Below are positions 49,988-59,144 of a DNA stretch of 64,000 nt, piece by piece; positions within the stretch are counted from its first letter, which is position 1, and every line of letters starts with the position of its first letter. Source of the DNA: Chitinophagaceae bacterium BSSC1 (GTDB taxonomy: Bacteria > Bacteroidota > Bacteroidia > Chitinophagales > Chitinophagaceae); the NCBI GenBank assembly GCA_002256435.1, contig NKJC01000001.1, positions 124,001 to 188,000 on the forward strand, in the 5' to 3' direction. The notes under the pieces are model-generated. The model had not been told where the DNA came from. It did not search any database and saw only the letters and a program-made list of their open reading frames with translations. The position numbers and the translations under genes were made by a program.

Positions 49988-52900
49988 TTAGTGCGTTGAA
50001 TGATTGGTTTCAGTTGCTGGAGCAACAGTTGCTTTTTTCTTTTTCTTACCTTCTATTAAAACAAAGAAGGCAGGTATTAGGATTACCCCAACAATGGTAG
50101 CAACCAACATACCACTGAATACAGAAGTACCCATTACCCTTCTTGCTTCTGCTCCTGCACCGGTAGCAGTCATTAATGGAACAACACCCAGAATAAATGC
50201 AAAACTGGTCATTAAGATGGGTCTAAATCGCAACCTAGCTCCTTCAATGGCAGCTTCAAATGGCGCCAATCCTTCGTTGTCCATTTTCATTTTGGCAAAC
50301 TCTACAATCAGGATGGCATTTTTAGCATTCAATCCAATCAACATCACCAAACCAATTTGAGCAAATACGTTGTTTACATAAGTGGTAGCATATAAACCGC
50401 CAATAAACAATCCTAACAATGCTCCCATTACAGCCCAAGGTGTTCCTAACAAAACACTAAAGGGAAGTTTCCAACTTTCATATTGAGCAGCCAGAATTAG
50501 GAATACAAATAAAAGCGCCATGATAAACACAGATGCACCTTTACCTGCAGATTCTTTTTCCTGATAAGAAGTATTGCTCCAAGAATATCCAATATCATTA
50601 GGTAATACTTTTTTAGCAACACCTTCTAATACCCTTAATGCCATATCAGAACTTACGCCAGGTGCAGGCACGCCACTTAATTCTGCAGAGCGATAGATAT
50701 TAAAGTGATTGGTAAATGAAGGACCAGTAGTGTCTTTGACTTTAGCAAGTGTTCCAAGTGAAACCATGTTCCCATTTGGATCACGAACAAAGTATTGGTT
50801 AATATCATCTGGTTTCATTCTATACTCTGCCTCTGATTGAATATAAGCCCTGTATTGTCTACCATAAGCATTGAAGTTATTGATGAATGCTCCTCCCAAA
50901 TAAGCAGAGATGGCACCATTTACTTCTTGCAATGGAATCCCCATTTTTTGTACTTTCTCTTTGTCTACTTGAATAGATTTTTGAGGTACTGTTGGTCTAA
51001 ACAAGGTATAGATTTTGCCAATCTCAGGGCGCTTAGATGCAATGGCAATAAAGCGCTGGGTTTGTTGAGCCAAATAGAGTGGAGACTTTCCAGCTTTGTC
51101 TTGCAGCATCATGGTAAAACCTGCTCCTGAACCCAAACCTTGAATTGGTGGTGGACCAAATACTATTACAGTTGCTTCCGTAATATTTTTGGTTAATACA
51201 GCATTCATTTCATTTACAATTTGGGCAACCGTTTTATGTCTTTCATCCCAAGGTTTCAAACTAATAAATGCCATAGCAGAATTGGGTGTGGCAGTACCGG
51301 ATAAAATATTAAATCCATTAATGGCAGTGTAAGAACTAATTTCTTCCATGCCTTTAAAATAAGACTCCACTTTTTTAGAAATAGCTTCTGTTCTATCCTT
51401 AGAGGCTGCATCTGGCAACTGAATGGCCAACATAAAATAACCCTCGTCTTCTTCAGGCACAAATCCACCAGGTACTTTTAATGCTAGGTATCCAGTAGCG
51501 GCACAAATACCCAACAAAATCATTACTGTCAAAAACAATTTTCTAGCGGCAAAACTGGCCACTTTTACATAGCCATTGGTGAACTTGTCAAAGTATTTAT
51601 TAAAGCCATCAAAGAATCTTTGTAACAAACCCTTGCTTGGCTTTTTGGGTTTTAATAAAATGGCTGCTAAGGCAGGACTCAAGGTTAAGGCATTGAATGC
51701 CGATAGTGCTACAGAAATGGCAATGGTAATAGCAAATTGCTGATACAATCTACCTGTAATACCACCTGATAAAGCCACTGGAATAAATACTGCGCAAAGA
51801 ATCACGGCAATGGCCACAACGGGCCCTCCTACTTCTTTCATGGCTTTACTGGTGGCTTCCTTGGGATTGAGCCCATGTTCCATTTCATGAATCACGGCTT
51901 CCACAACTACAATGGCATCATCCACCACCAATCCAATAGCCAATACCATGCCCAATAAGGACAATTGGTTTACGGAGAAACCCAATAATGGGAACACAAT
52001 AAAAGTACCTATCAAGGATACAGGAACCGTTAACAAAGGAATCAACGTTGCTCTCCAGTCTTGCAAGAATAGGAATACCACCAAGATTACCAAGATCACC
52101 GCTTCAAACAAAGTATGCAATACTTCTTCAATACCAACGGTAATGGCTTGTGTAGTATCCAAACTGGTGGTATAATCTAAGCCCTGAGGGAACCTAGATT
52201 TTAACTCATCCATTTTTGCTTTTGCTTTGTTGGCTACGTCTAATCCATTGGATCCAGGAATCTGATAAATGGCAATGGCGGCACAGGGGCTTCCATTTAA
52301 ATTAGAGCTCAAGTTATACATCTGTAAACCCAGTTCAATCCGCGCCACGTCTTTCAATCTTACTTGAGCACCATTTGCATTAGACTTAAGCAAGATGTTT
52401 CCAAAATCTTCTTCAGAAACCAATCTTTGTTGTAAGGTAGCTGTATACGTATTTTGAATGCCTGGCTTGGAAGGAGCATCGCCAAAGGCACCACCGGGTA
52501 CAATATTGTTTTGAGCTTTAATGGCATTCATGACATCAGAAGCCGTAATCTTCAATTTGGCCAAACGATCAGGTTTTACCCAAATACGCATGGCGTATTC
52601 TGAACTACCCATGACAGATACATCACCAACCCCTTTGATCCTTTTTAATTCATCAATCAAATTGATAAAGGCATAGTTGTTAATGAAGTCTGCATTATAA
52701 GATTTGGAAGGAGAATAAACAGAAAACATCATCAAAGGAAAAGTCAAAGATTTCTTTACGTTTACTCCTAAATTAATTACTTCGGGAGGCAGGAAAGGAT
52801 TGGCTCTTGACACCCTGTTCTGGGTCAGCATATTGGCCACATCTAAGTCAGTGCCTACTTCAAATGATACTTGTAAAGTCATAGAACCATTGTAGTTCAC

Positions 52901-53140
52901 GGACTTCATGTACAACATGTTTTCTACCCCATTCACTTGCTGTTCAATTGGTGTAGCAACGGTTTGTTCCATGTCTACCGCATTGGCACCAGTATATGCA
53001 GCTTGTACTTGCACCATGGGTGGCGTAATATCGGGATATTTTGCAACCGGTATGCCTTGTAGTGTCAATAAACCCATAATCACAATGAATATGGAAATGA
53101 CCATGGCAACTATTGGCCGGCGTATAAAAAATTCGCTCAT
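49988..53140 (-). CDS. RND multidrug efflux permease (HAE-1 family)
   Basis: A 1050-residue inner-membrane proton-drug antiporter like AcrB. The N-terminus MSEFFIRRPIVAMVISIFIV and the repeat structure of two times six membrane segments with large periplasmic loops are clear. In TM4, MVLAIGLVVDDAIVVVEAVI contains the Asp pair for proton movement, and the second half has QIGLVMLIGLNAKNAILIVE. The substrates are unknown. It lies between the adaptor gene (21 nt) and the outer channel. Confidence 0.95.
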   Translation of the reverse strand: MSEFFIRRPIVAMVISIFIVIMGLLTLQGIPVAKYPDITPPMVQVQAAYTGANAVDMEQTVATPIEQQVNGVENMLYMKSVNYNGSMTLQVSFEVGTDLDVANMLTQNRVSRANPFLPPEVINLGVNVKKSLTFPLMMFSVYSPSKSYNADFINNYAFINLIDELKRIKGVGDVSVMGSSEYAMRIWVKPDRLAKLKITASDVMNAIKAQNNIVPGGAFGDAPSKPGIQNTYTATLQQRLVSEEDFGNILLKSNANGAQVRLKDVARIELGLQMYNLSSNLNGSPCAAIAIYQIPGSNGLDVANKAKAKMDELKSRFPQGLDYTTSLDTTQAITVGIEEVLHTLFEAVILVILVVFLFLQDWRATLIPLLTVPVSLIGTFIVFPLLGFSVNQLSLLGMVLAIGLVVDDAIVVVEAVIHEMEHGLNPKEATSKAMKEVGGPVVAIAVILCAVFIPVALSGGITGRLYQQFAITIAISVALSAFNALTLSPALAAILLKPKKPSKGLLQRFFDGFNKYFDKFTNGYVKVASFAARKLFLTVMILLGICAATGYLALKVPGGFVPEEDEGYFMLAIQLPDAASKDRTEAISKKVESYFKGMEEISSYTAINGFNILSGTATPNSAMAFISLKPWDERHKTVAQIVNEMNAVLTKNITEATVIVFGPPPIQGLGSGAGFTMMLQDKAGKSPLYLAQQTQRFIAIASKRPEIGKIYTLFRPTVPQKSIQVDKEKVQKMGIPLQEVNGAISAYLGGAFINNFNAYGRQYRAYIQSEAEYRMKPDDINQYFVRDPNGNMVSLGTLAKVKDTTGPSFTNHFNIYRSAELSGVPAPGVSSDMALRVLEGVAKKVLPNDIGYSWSNTSYQEKESAGKGASVFIMALLFVFLILAAQYESWKLPFSVLLGTPWAVMGALLGLFIGGLYATTYVNNVFAQIGLVMLIGLNAKNAILIVEFAKMKMDNEGLAPFEAAIEGARLRFRPILMTSFAFILGVVPLMTATGAGAEARRVMGTSVFSGMLVATIVGVILIPAFFVLIEGKKKKKATVAPATETNHSTH

Positions 53141-53161
53141 ATAAATCAGTTAGAGATAAGA

Positions 53162-54313
53162 TTATTGTTTAGAAGTGGAATCATAATTCCAAGTAACTGG
53201 GATAGCTTTGATTACCACATCTGGTTTCACCACCATACTACCCAAAATGGCCACTTTGTCTCCAGATTTCAATCCACTTTTTATAATCCAATTGCTTCCT
53301 ACGCGCTTGCCAGTTTGAATGACCACGGGCTTAACCATACCACTATCATTAAGTACAAATGCTTGGAATAGGTTTTGAATTTGATTCACAGCTTGTTGCG
53401 GCAAGAGAATGGCGTCTTTGAACTCGTCAGTTTGTAAACGAAGTTTCACATATTGACCAGGCTTGAGCAAGTTCTGGGGATTTGGAAATTCCGCTTGAAC
53501 TAACAAAGATCCTGTTGCAGGGTCAATTTGCCTATTAGACAAACTAATGCTTCCTTTTTCACTATACACGGTACCATCGCTTAAGAGTAATTCTGCAGAC
53601 AATTGGTCTTGCAAAATCTTGTGTGAGTTCCCTGCTTTGCGTTTGGCAAACATCAGGTACTCATCTTCTGTAATAGAAAAGCGAACACGCATTTTACCAA
53701 TAGAAGAAACCGTATTCAACGGGCCTCCTGTATTCAATTTTCCAATATAGTCACCCACCAATACTTTAGAAATACCAATGACACCCGTGATAGGAGAAGT
53801 AATCCTAGTGTACTCCAATTCAATCTTGCTATTGCGAAGAGCTGCTGAAGCTGCGTCTACTTGAGAGATGGAAGCTTCATAATTGGCTTTGGCCGCATCA
53901 AGGTCTCTTTGACTAAGTGCGTGCATTGCTGTTAAAGGTTGTACCCTATCCAACTCTGCCTTATTTTTTACTTTGGCAGTATTGGCCTGTGCCAGATTGG
54001 CTTGGGCTTGGTCTATTTTATTTCTAATTGGCAAGTCATCAATGGTATACAATAACTGGCCCTTTTGAACCATATCACCCTCTTTAAAATGTATGCCAGT
54101 AATCCAACCATCTACCCTAGATTGAATTTGAATGTCTTCCTGACCAAAAGTCTCTCCAACATAATCAGAGTAAAATGGAATGGTTTGTTGACCTACCGTA
54201 ACCACATTTACTTCCGGATTAAGTGCCGCAGGGGCTTCTGTTTTGTCCTTACAGGATGGCAATAAAAAAAATGTTAGGCTTCCGGCCAAAAGGGCCGATG
54301 GAATTGATTTCAT
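53162..54313 (-). CDS. RND efflux periplasmic adaptor subunit
   Basis: A 383-residue membrane fusion protein: lipoprotein signal (FLLPSC), a lipoyl/barrel-sandwich domain with GWITGIHFKEGDMVQKGQLL, a coiled-coil hairpin (about 100-165, IDQAQANLAQANTAKVK), and the beta-barrel and membrane-proximal parts. It links permease and channel. ATG 54313 is used rather than the 56-codon extension. It is the first gene of the operon. No TetR-type regulator is adjacent. Confidence 0.93.
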   Translation of the reverse strand: MKSIPSALLAGSLTFFLLPSCKDKTEAPAALNPEVNVVTVGQQTIPFYSDYVGETFGQEDIQIQSRVDGWITGIHFKEGDMVQKGQLLYTIDDLPIRNKIDQAQANLAQANTAKVKNKAELDRVQPLTAMHALSQRDLDAAKANYEASISQVDAASAALRNSKIELEYTRITSPITGVIGISKVLVGDYIGKLNTGGPLNTVSSIGKMRVRFSITEDEYLMFAKRKAGNSHKILQDQLSAELLLSDGTVYSEKGSISLSNRQIDPATGSLLVQAEFPNPQNLLKPGQYVKLRLQTDEFKDAILLPQQAVNQIQNLFQAFVLNDSGMVKPVVIQTGKRVGSNWIIKSGLKSGDKVAILGSMVVKPDVVIKAIPVTWNYDSTSKQ

Positions 54314-54460
54314 AATAAACTCATTGATAGGATTGGTTGAAATGTCACCCTCTAAAAATAACGTAAAACCGTGTATTATGTAACTCTTGTCTAGAAAGCT
54401 GCAAAAAAACTTGATTGGATTATAGAAATTCAAACAAACCGTTGGTTCAAGTACATAAAA

Positions 54461-54487
54461 AAACCGGTGAAACTGTTTCACCGGTTT
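54461..54487 (-). terminator. Intrinsic terminator of the CBS gene
   Basis: AAACCGGTGAAA and TTTCACCGGTTT pair around CTG. On the minus strand a T run follows. It separates the CBS gene from the RND operon. Confidence 0.9.
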
Positions 54488-54506
54488 GAAAATAAGATGC
54501 CCTAAT

Positions 54507-54935
54507 TTAGGACTGAATATAGGTCTGTAATTGGGAGATGGTTTCTTGTTGGTTTAAAATGGTTTCCGTAACCACGTCATTGATTGAGATAATCCCTACC
54601 AATTGATTGGCTTCATAAACTGGCAAATACCTAATATGTTTGGAACTCATCAATTGCATGCATTTTTCAACAGAATCCTGAGGTGCAACTGGTGGAAAAT
54701 CAGTAGTCATGATTTCTCCAACCGGGGTTTCACTAGAATGCCTTCCCTTTAAAATTACTTTTCGGGAATAGTCCCTTTCTGTAATAATCCCCAAAAACTT
54801 GTCAGCTTCCATCACCACCAATGAACCTATATTTTTTTCCGCCATCAATTCTAGGGCTTTAATTACGGTAATGTCAGGGGAAACGGCACTTACTTTATTC
54901 CCTTTTCTTTTTAGAATATCACTTACTTTTCTCAT
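54507..54935 (-). CDS. CBS-domain pair protein
   Basis: A 142-residue protein made of two CBS domains (about 15-68 and 80-135), with VMEADKFLGIITERDYSR in the first and LPVYEANQLVGIISINDV in the second. CBS pairs usually bind AMP, ATP or SAM and control a partner. No catalytic domain is attached, so it probably acts as a sensor. ATG 54935 (MRKVSDILKRKG) is chosen over an in-frame ATG at 54965. It is a single gene. Confidence 0.88.
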   Translation of the reverse strand: MRKVSDILKRKGNKVSAVSPDITVIKALELMAEKNIGSLVVMEADKFLGIITERDYSRKVILKGRHSSETPVGEIMTTDFPPVAPQDSVEKCMQLMSSKHIRYLPVYEANQLVGIISINDVVTETILNQQETISQLQTYIQS

Positions 54936-55025
54936 ATGGACAATTTGAATGTTTAATTTAATCAATCTTGGGCATTATTGCAAGTAAAGTTTTGCCAAAG
55001 AAACTCCTTAATCTTGCGCAAATTG

Positions 55026-55046
55026 GTTAGAAATCCTATTTCTAAC
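55026..55046. promoter_or_regulatory. Perfect inverted repeat GTTAGAAAT-CCT-ATTTCTAAC
   Basis: Nine-base arms and a 3-nt centre lie between the divergent CBS and small repeat-protein genes, about 90 nt from each start. It could be an operator or a hairpin. There is no T run. Confidence 0.4.
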
Positions 55047-55139
55047 AATAACATTTATCATAATTTAAGGAAAGAATAAGCTGTATAAATTGGGAAAGAA
55101 CTTTTGTATGATTAATTTGAAGTCAAAATTATTATTGCC

Positions 55140-55418
55140 ATGAAAAAAATGTTATTAACCCTGATTGCCTTTGTATGCATGATAGGCATGAGTGTTGCAC
55201 AAACAAAAACAGACGCTAAAGCTGCTGGCGCTAAAGTAGAAAAAGCGGCACCAGCTGCAAAAACTGCTGCTCCTACTAAAAAAGACGGCACCCCTGACAT
55301 GCGCTTTAAAGAAAATAAAGAAGCCGTAAAACCAGCTGGACCAACCAAAAAAGATGGTACACCTGATATGCGTTACAAGGAGAATAAAACTCCTGCTACA
55401 CCAAAGAAAAAAGGATAA
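55140..55418 (+). CDS. Small secreted basic repeat protein (KKDGTPDMRYKENK)
   Basis: A 92-residue protein: signal peptide MKKMLLTLIAFVCMIGMSVAQ, an Ala/Lys-rich stretch, then two near-identical repeats PTKKDGTPDMRFKENK and PTKKDGTPDMRYKENK separated by about 10 residues, ending KKKG. It looks disordered, positively charged and periplasmic or secreted. I have seen this motif in small proteins of related Bacteroidota but know no function. It diverges from the CBS gene and has its own terminator. Confidence 0.8.
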   Translation: MKKMLLTLIAFVCMIGMSVAQTKTDAKAAGAKVEKAAPAAKTAAPTKKDGTPDMRFKENKEAVKPAGPTKKDGTPDMRYKENKTPATPKKKG

Positions 55419-55434
55419 TCCAAGTGTAAAATAT

Positions 55435-55461
55435 AACGGCCTCAATTGGGGCCGTTTTTTT
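55435..55461 (+). terminator. Intrinsic terminator of the small repeat-protein gene
   Basis: AACGGCC and GGCCGTT pair around an 8-nt loop, followed by seven T. The T run overlaps the stop codon of the convergent flavoprotein gene. Confidence 0.85.
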
Positions 55462-56683
55462 ATGCTCCAGCACTAATTTGCTTAGCGGCTAACCAACCAG
55501 ATGTCCAAGCATTTTGAAAATTAAATCCCCCAGTTACGCCGTCAATATCCATGACCTCGCCTGCAAAAAAGAGGTTGGGAATTTTCCTACTCATCATGGT
55601 ATTGGGATCTATTTCTGATAATTTAATACCACCACAAGTAACAAACTCTTCTTTAAAAGTTGTTTTGCCATTCACCTGAAAGCTATGGCCAGTGAGTAAT
55701 TGAATCAATTTGTTTTGGTCTTTGGATGCTAGATCCGCCCACCGGTTTTCCGGATTGATACCGGCAGTTTCTAACAAGAAGACCCAAATTCTGGAAGGCA
55801 AACCAAAGGGATTGCGATTGACTATTTTTTGTGCAGAAAGGGATGTTCTAATTCCATGCCATGCTTCACGCAAACTATTTTCATGATAATCAGGCACCCA
55901 ATTCACTGTAATTTGATATTGGTAAGCCGCATCTGCTAATTGTCTGGCCCCCCAGGCAGATAGTTTTAACACTACAGGACCACTCAAGCCCCAATGGGTT
56001 ATGAGTAATGGCCCTTCTTCTACCAATTTGGTACCATTGATTTTTACTTGAGCCCTTTCTACAGCTACTCCCATCAGTGCCGTAATGGGATGTTTGGGTA
56101 AATTAAATGTAAACAAAGAAGGTACAGGCGTTTCAATCTGATGCCCCAAAGTAGTAAGCCAATCAAACATAGAAACTTTTGGATAACCACCGGTTGCTAT
56201 ACATAGCCATTGGCATTGAAATGATTTACCGTTTGCAGTTAATAGTTCAAAGCCATTTATTGCTTTCACAGAGGTTACTTCTGTTTGCAACAGCACTTTT
56301 ACACCGTACTTGTCAGCTTCATGTAAAAGGCAGTTAATAATGGTTTGGGAATCATTGGTGTCAGGAAACATTCTACCGTCTTGTTCCGTTTTTAAATGCA
56401 CCCCTCTTTCTTCAAACCACTCAATGGTATCTTTAGTATTAAACCAATGAAAGGATTTTTTGAGAAACTGCTGCCCCCTTGGATATTTTTTTACAAGGTC
56501 TGGAATCTCAAAACAGGCATGCGTAGTATTGCATCTTCCTCCCCCACTGATTTTTACTTTTGACAAAAGCTTATTGCTTTTTTCAAGAATGGTCACTTCC
56601 AAACCTGGATGCATTCTTGCTGCATTCACGGCACAAAAAAATCCTGCTGCACCACCTCCTATTACAATCAATTTTTTTGACAT
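55460..56683 (-). CDS. BaiN/HI0933-like flavoprotein
   Basis: A 407-residue NAD(P)/FAD-dependent oxidoreductase. The FAD-binding start is VIGGGAAGFFCAVNAARM, then KVKISGGGRCNTTH (conserved GGGRCN) and FAGEVMDIDGVTGGFN near the C-terminus. The family includes the bile-acid dehydratase BaiN, but most members have unknown substrates. Length is normal. It begins 4 nt after the peptidase stop, so the two are co-transcribed, without an obvious functional link. Confidence 0.88.
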   Translation of the reverse strand: MSKKLIVIGGGAAGFFCAVNAARMHPGLEVTILEKSNKLLSKVKISGGGRCNTTHACFEIPDLVKKYPRGQQFLKKSFHWFNTKDTIEWFEERGVHLKTEQDGRMFPDTNDSQTIINCLLHEADKYGVKVLLQTEVTSVKAINGFELLTANGKSFQCQWLCIATGGYPKVSMFDWLTTLGHQIETPVPSLFTFNLPKHPITALMGVAVERAQVKINGTKLVEEGPLLITHWGLSGPVVLKLSAWGARQLADAAYQYQITVNWVPDYHENSLREAWHGIRTSLSAQKIVNRNPFGLPSRIWVFLLETAGINPENRWADLASKDQNKLIQLLTGHSFQVNGKTTFKEEFVTCGGIKLSEIDPNTMMSRKIPNLFFAGEVMDIDGVTGGFNFQNAWTSGWLAAKQISAGA

Positions 56684-56687
56684 GGCG

Positions 56688-58220
56688 TTATTTCATGAGC
56701 ATGATGGCAGCAAATGTTTCAATCCCATTCCAAAGATTTCTTAACCGAATATTTTCATTTTCTGCGTGCTGGTTATTATCGTGATTGGCTACAGGTACCG
56801 TTATGGTTTTTGCTTTTAATTCTCTTTCAAAAACAAAGAGTGGAAGACTACCACCTACCGATGGCATTAATACTACTTGGTCTGCTGTAGTAGATTGTAC
56901 AGCTTTGATAATTTGCTGAGCAATGGGCAAATCCATAGAGGTTCTTTGCGCATTGTACCCATCACTCAATTGCACTTTTGCAATTTTGCTATATTGCTTT
57001 CTCTGTGCTTCTGTTGGGTCTTGTTCTGTTACAAAATAGCCTTGCAATTTTATATGGTCCACCACTTTTAATTGTTGCTTTCTTGCATCATTACCCAATA
57101 CCAATCTCAGGTCAATAGATGCTGTAGCTGTTGTAGGAATTACATTGCTAGAAAGTTTGCCAACATTGGCACTTTGCAATCCGTTAATATTAAGGGATGG
57201 TTGCAAAATAGCTTCTGATAAAGACCAGTTACTATTCTCCTGCTGAATAAATCCCAGCTCATTTTTCATTTGTGCATCTGGTGCTGGAATGGCAGCAAGT
57301 GCTTGTTTTTCTTTGGCAGAAAGAGGGGTAACATCGTCATAAAAACCTTTGATCAATACCTTTCCATTTTCATCTTTCATGGATGCTAATAAATGGGTTA
57401 ACAGGTTTGCTGGATTGGGCGCCCAATTACCATAATGTCCACTATGCAAGGGGCGTTTACTGCCATACACCGTGAGTTCAATATGAGTATCACCTCTTAC
57501 GCCAAATGTCACAGCTTTTTTACCTGATTGATGAACGGGTCCATCACAGATAATCCAAATATCAGACGCCAATAAAGACTGATTTTTTTGCAAAATTTCA
57601 TGCAAGTGATCTGACCCTGCTTCCTCTTCACCTTCAAAAAAGAATTTCAAATTAAAGGGTGTTTTCATGCCTGTAGCTACAATGGATTCATAAGCTGAAA
57701 GAATAGACATTACTCCGGCTTTGTCATCTGAAGCACCACGTGCATAAATGCGCCAATCCGGGTTGATAGACTCTTGATCCGTAGGCCAAGGAATGGGAAC
57801 AGCTTGTTGCTCAAGAGAGCCATTCAAAAGAGTTGGTTTAAAAGGATGCAAGCCCTTAAACCACTTGGTACTATCGGCAGGTTGCCCATCATAATGGGCA
57901 TAAAAAATAATGGTTTGTTTGGCACCAGGTGTCATCACTTCTCCATAAACTGCGGGAGCTACACCAAGTGTTTTGGCTTGTAAGAGTTGTAAATTGCCAA
58001 TGCCCCTTGCCTGCATCATTTGCAGAATAGCTTGGGCATTTTTTTCCATATTGGATTTATCCGATGCTAAATTGGGAATGGATAGAAAGGATTGGTATTC
58101 TTTTAGCCAACGGTGTTCTTGTTTAACACGATAGTCTCTGATAGTAAGGGTTGCAGGCGATTGAGCCAATGCACTAATACTTAATAAAAGCAATAGCCCA
58201 AAGAATCCTTTTTTTTGCAT
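56688..58220 (-). CDS. Exported M20 family dipeptidase
   Basis: A 510-residue zinc peptidase with signal peptide MQKKGFFGLLLLLSISALAQ, so periplasmic or secreted. Metal ligands: FYAHYDGQP (His and the following Asp), ARGASDDKAGV (bridging Asp), and FEGEEEAGSDH (Glu pair). GSKRPLHSGHYGNWAPNPA begins the lid domain. The substrate is a dipeptide or acylated amino acid; not known which. It is the first gene of a unit with the flavoprotein gene. Confidence 0.9.
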   Translation of the reverse strand: MQKKGFFGLLLLLSISALAQSPATLTIRDYRVKQEHRWLKEYQSFLSIPNLASDKSNMEKNAQAILQMMQARGIGNLQLLQAKTLGVAPAVYGEVMTPGAKQTIIFYAHYDGQPADSTKWFKGLHPFKPTLLNGSLEQQAVPIPWPTDQESINPDWRIYARGASDDKAGVMSILSAYESIVATGMKTPFNLKFFFEGEEEAGSDHLHEILQKNQSLLASDIWIICDGPVHQSGKKAVTFGVRGDTHIELTVYGSKRPLHSGHYGNWAPNPANLLTHLLASMKDENGKVLIKGFYDDVTPLSAKEKQALAAIPAPDAQMKNELGFIQQENSNWSLSEAILQPSLNINGLQSANVGKLSSNVIPTTATASIDLRLVLGNDARKQQLKVVDHIKLQGYFVTEQDPTEAQRKQYSKIAKVQLSDGYNAQRTSMDLPIAQQIIKAVQSTTADQVVLMPSVGGSLPLFVFERELKAKTITVPVANHDNNQHAENENIRLRNLWNGIETFAAIMLMK

Positions 58221-58261
58221 GTGTTGTTCTCTTTGGGTCTAAGTTACAAAAGACCACAGTA

Positions 58262-59065
58262 TTAGTAGTAGGAACTATTCAAATGCGGATTGGCTTTTTC
58301 TGCTGCTTCAATAATACTATAGTCAGAAAGGATTAAAGCTTGATTACGCTTAACACAAACATCGTGTTCAAAATGAACAGAAGGCTTACCGTCACGTGTA
58401 CGCACTGTCCAACCATCGTCATCGGTATAGACTTCTCTACTACCAAGATTAATCATGGGTTCAATTGCCAACACCAAATTTTCTTTCATCTTATGACCAG
58501 TTCCGCGTTTGCCATAGTTTGGCACTTGAGGATCTTCGTGTAAACTTCTTCCCAAACCATGACCCACTAATTCTCTTACCACGCCATAGCCAAATTTAGT
58601 TTCAGTATAGTCTTGTATAGCATAAGATATATCGCCCACGCGATTATTGATTACTGCTTTTTCAATGCCTTTGTATAAAGACTCTTTGGTCACTTTTACC
58701 AATTGCAAAACCTCTGGTGCAACTTCTCCCATGATAAAAGTATATGCATGGTCACCATGCCAGCCTTTTAAGATGACTCCCATATCAATAGATATAATAT
58801 CGCCATTTTTTAGTGGCGTATCATTTGGGAAACCATGCACAACCACATCATTCACAGAAGCACAAATATGGTGGGGATAGCCATGATAATTGTAAAAAGA
58901 AGGAATAGCATTATGTTCTTTTACAAAACTCAAACAAAGCCTATCTATATCCATGGTTGTTACACCTGGCTTTAGCATTTTAGCAACTTCAGTAAGGGTT
59001 TGACTTACCAACATTGCCGCGTCTTTCATCAGGGCTATTTCCGCTTCTGTTTTATGAATTATCAT
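58262..59065 (-). CDS. map: Methionine aminopeptidase, type I
   Basis: Removes the initiator Met from new proteins in the cytoplasm. The five metal ligands are seen in SIDMGVILKGWHGDHAYTF (two Asp), VGHGLGRSLHEDP (His), AIEPMI (Glu) and HFEHDVCV (Glu). The start at 59065 (MIIHKTEAEIALMK) fits the family best; ATG 59083 adds MSRRSN. In most bacteria of this group map is followed by infA and rpmJ; here an unrelated peptidase gene follows. A terminator at 59097 separates it from secY. Confidence 0.95.
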   Translation of the reverse strand: MIIHKTEAEIALMKDAAMLVSQTLTEVAKMLKPGVTTMDIDRLCLSFVKEHNAIPSFYNYHGYPHHICASVNDVVVHGFPNDTPLKNGDIISIDMGVILKGWHGDHAYTFIMGEVAPEVLQLVKVTKESLYKGIEKAVINNRVGDISYAIQDYTETKFGYGVVRELVGHGLGRSLHEDPQVPNYGKRGTGHKMKENLVLAIEPMINLGSREVYTDDDGWTVRTRDGKPSVHFEHDVCVKRNQALILSDYSIIEAAEKANPHLNSSYY

Positions 59066-59096
59066 ATTGCTTCTTCTGCTCATGTTCTAAAAAAAT

Positions 59097-59125
59097 AAAC
59101 CTGTTAGGACTAGCCCAACAGGTTT
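59097..59125 (-). terminator. Terminator between secY and map
   Basis: AAACCTGTT and AACAGGTTT pair around an 11-nt loop that can extend the stem; on the minus strand it is followed by ATTTTTTTAG. It lies 20 nt after the secY stop. Confidence 0.8.
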
Positions 59126-59144
59126 ACCATTATCGTTTATTAGA

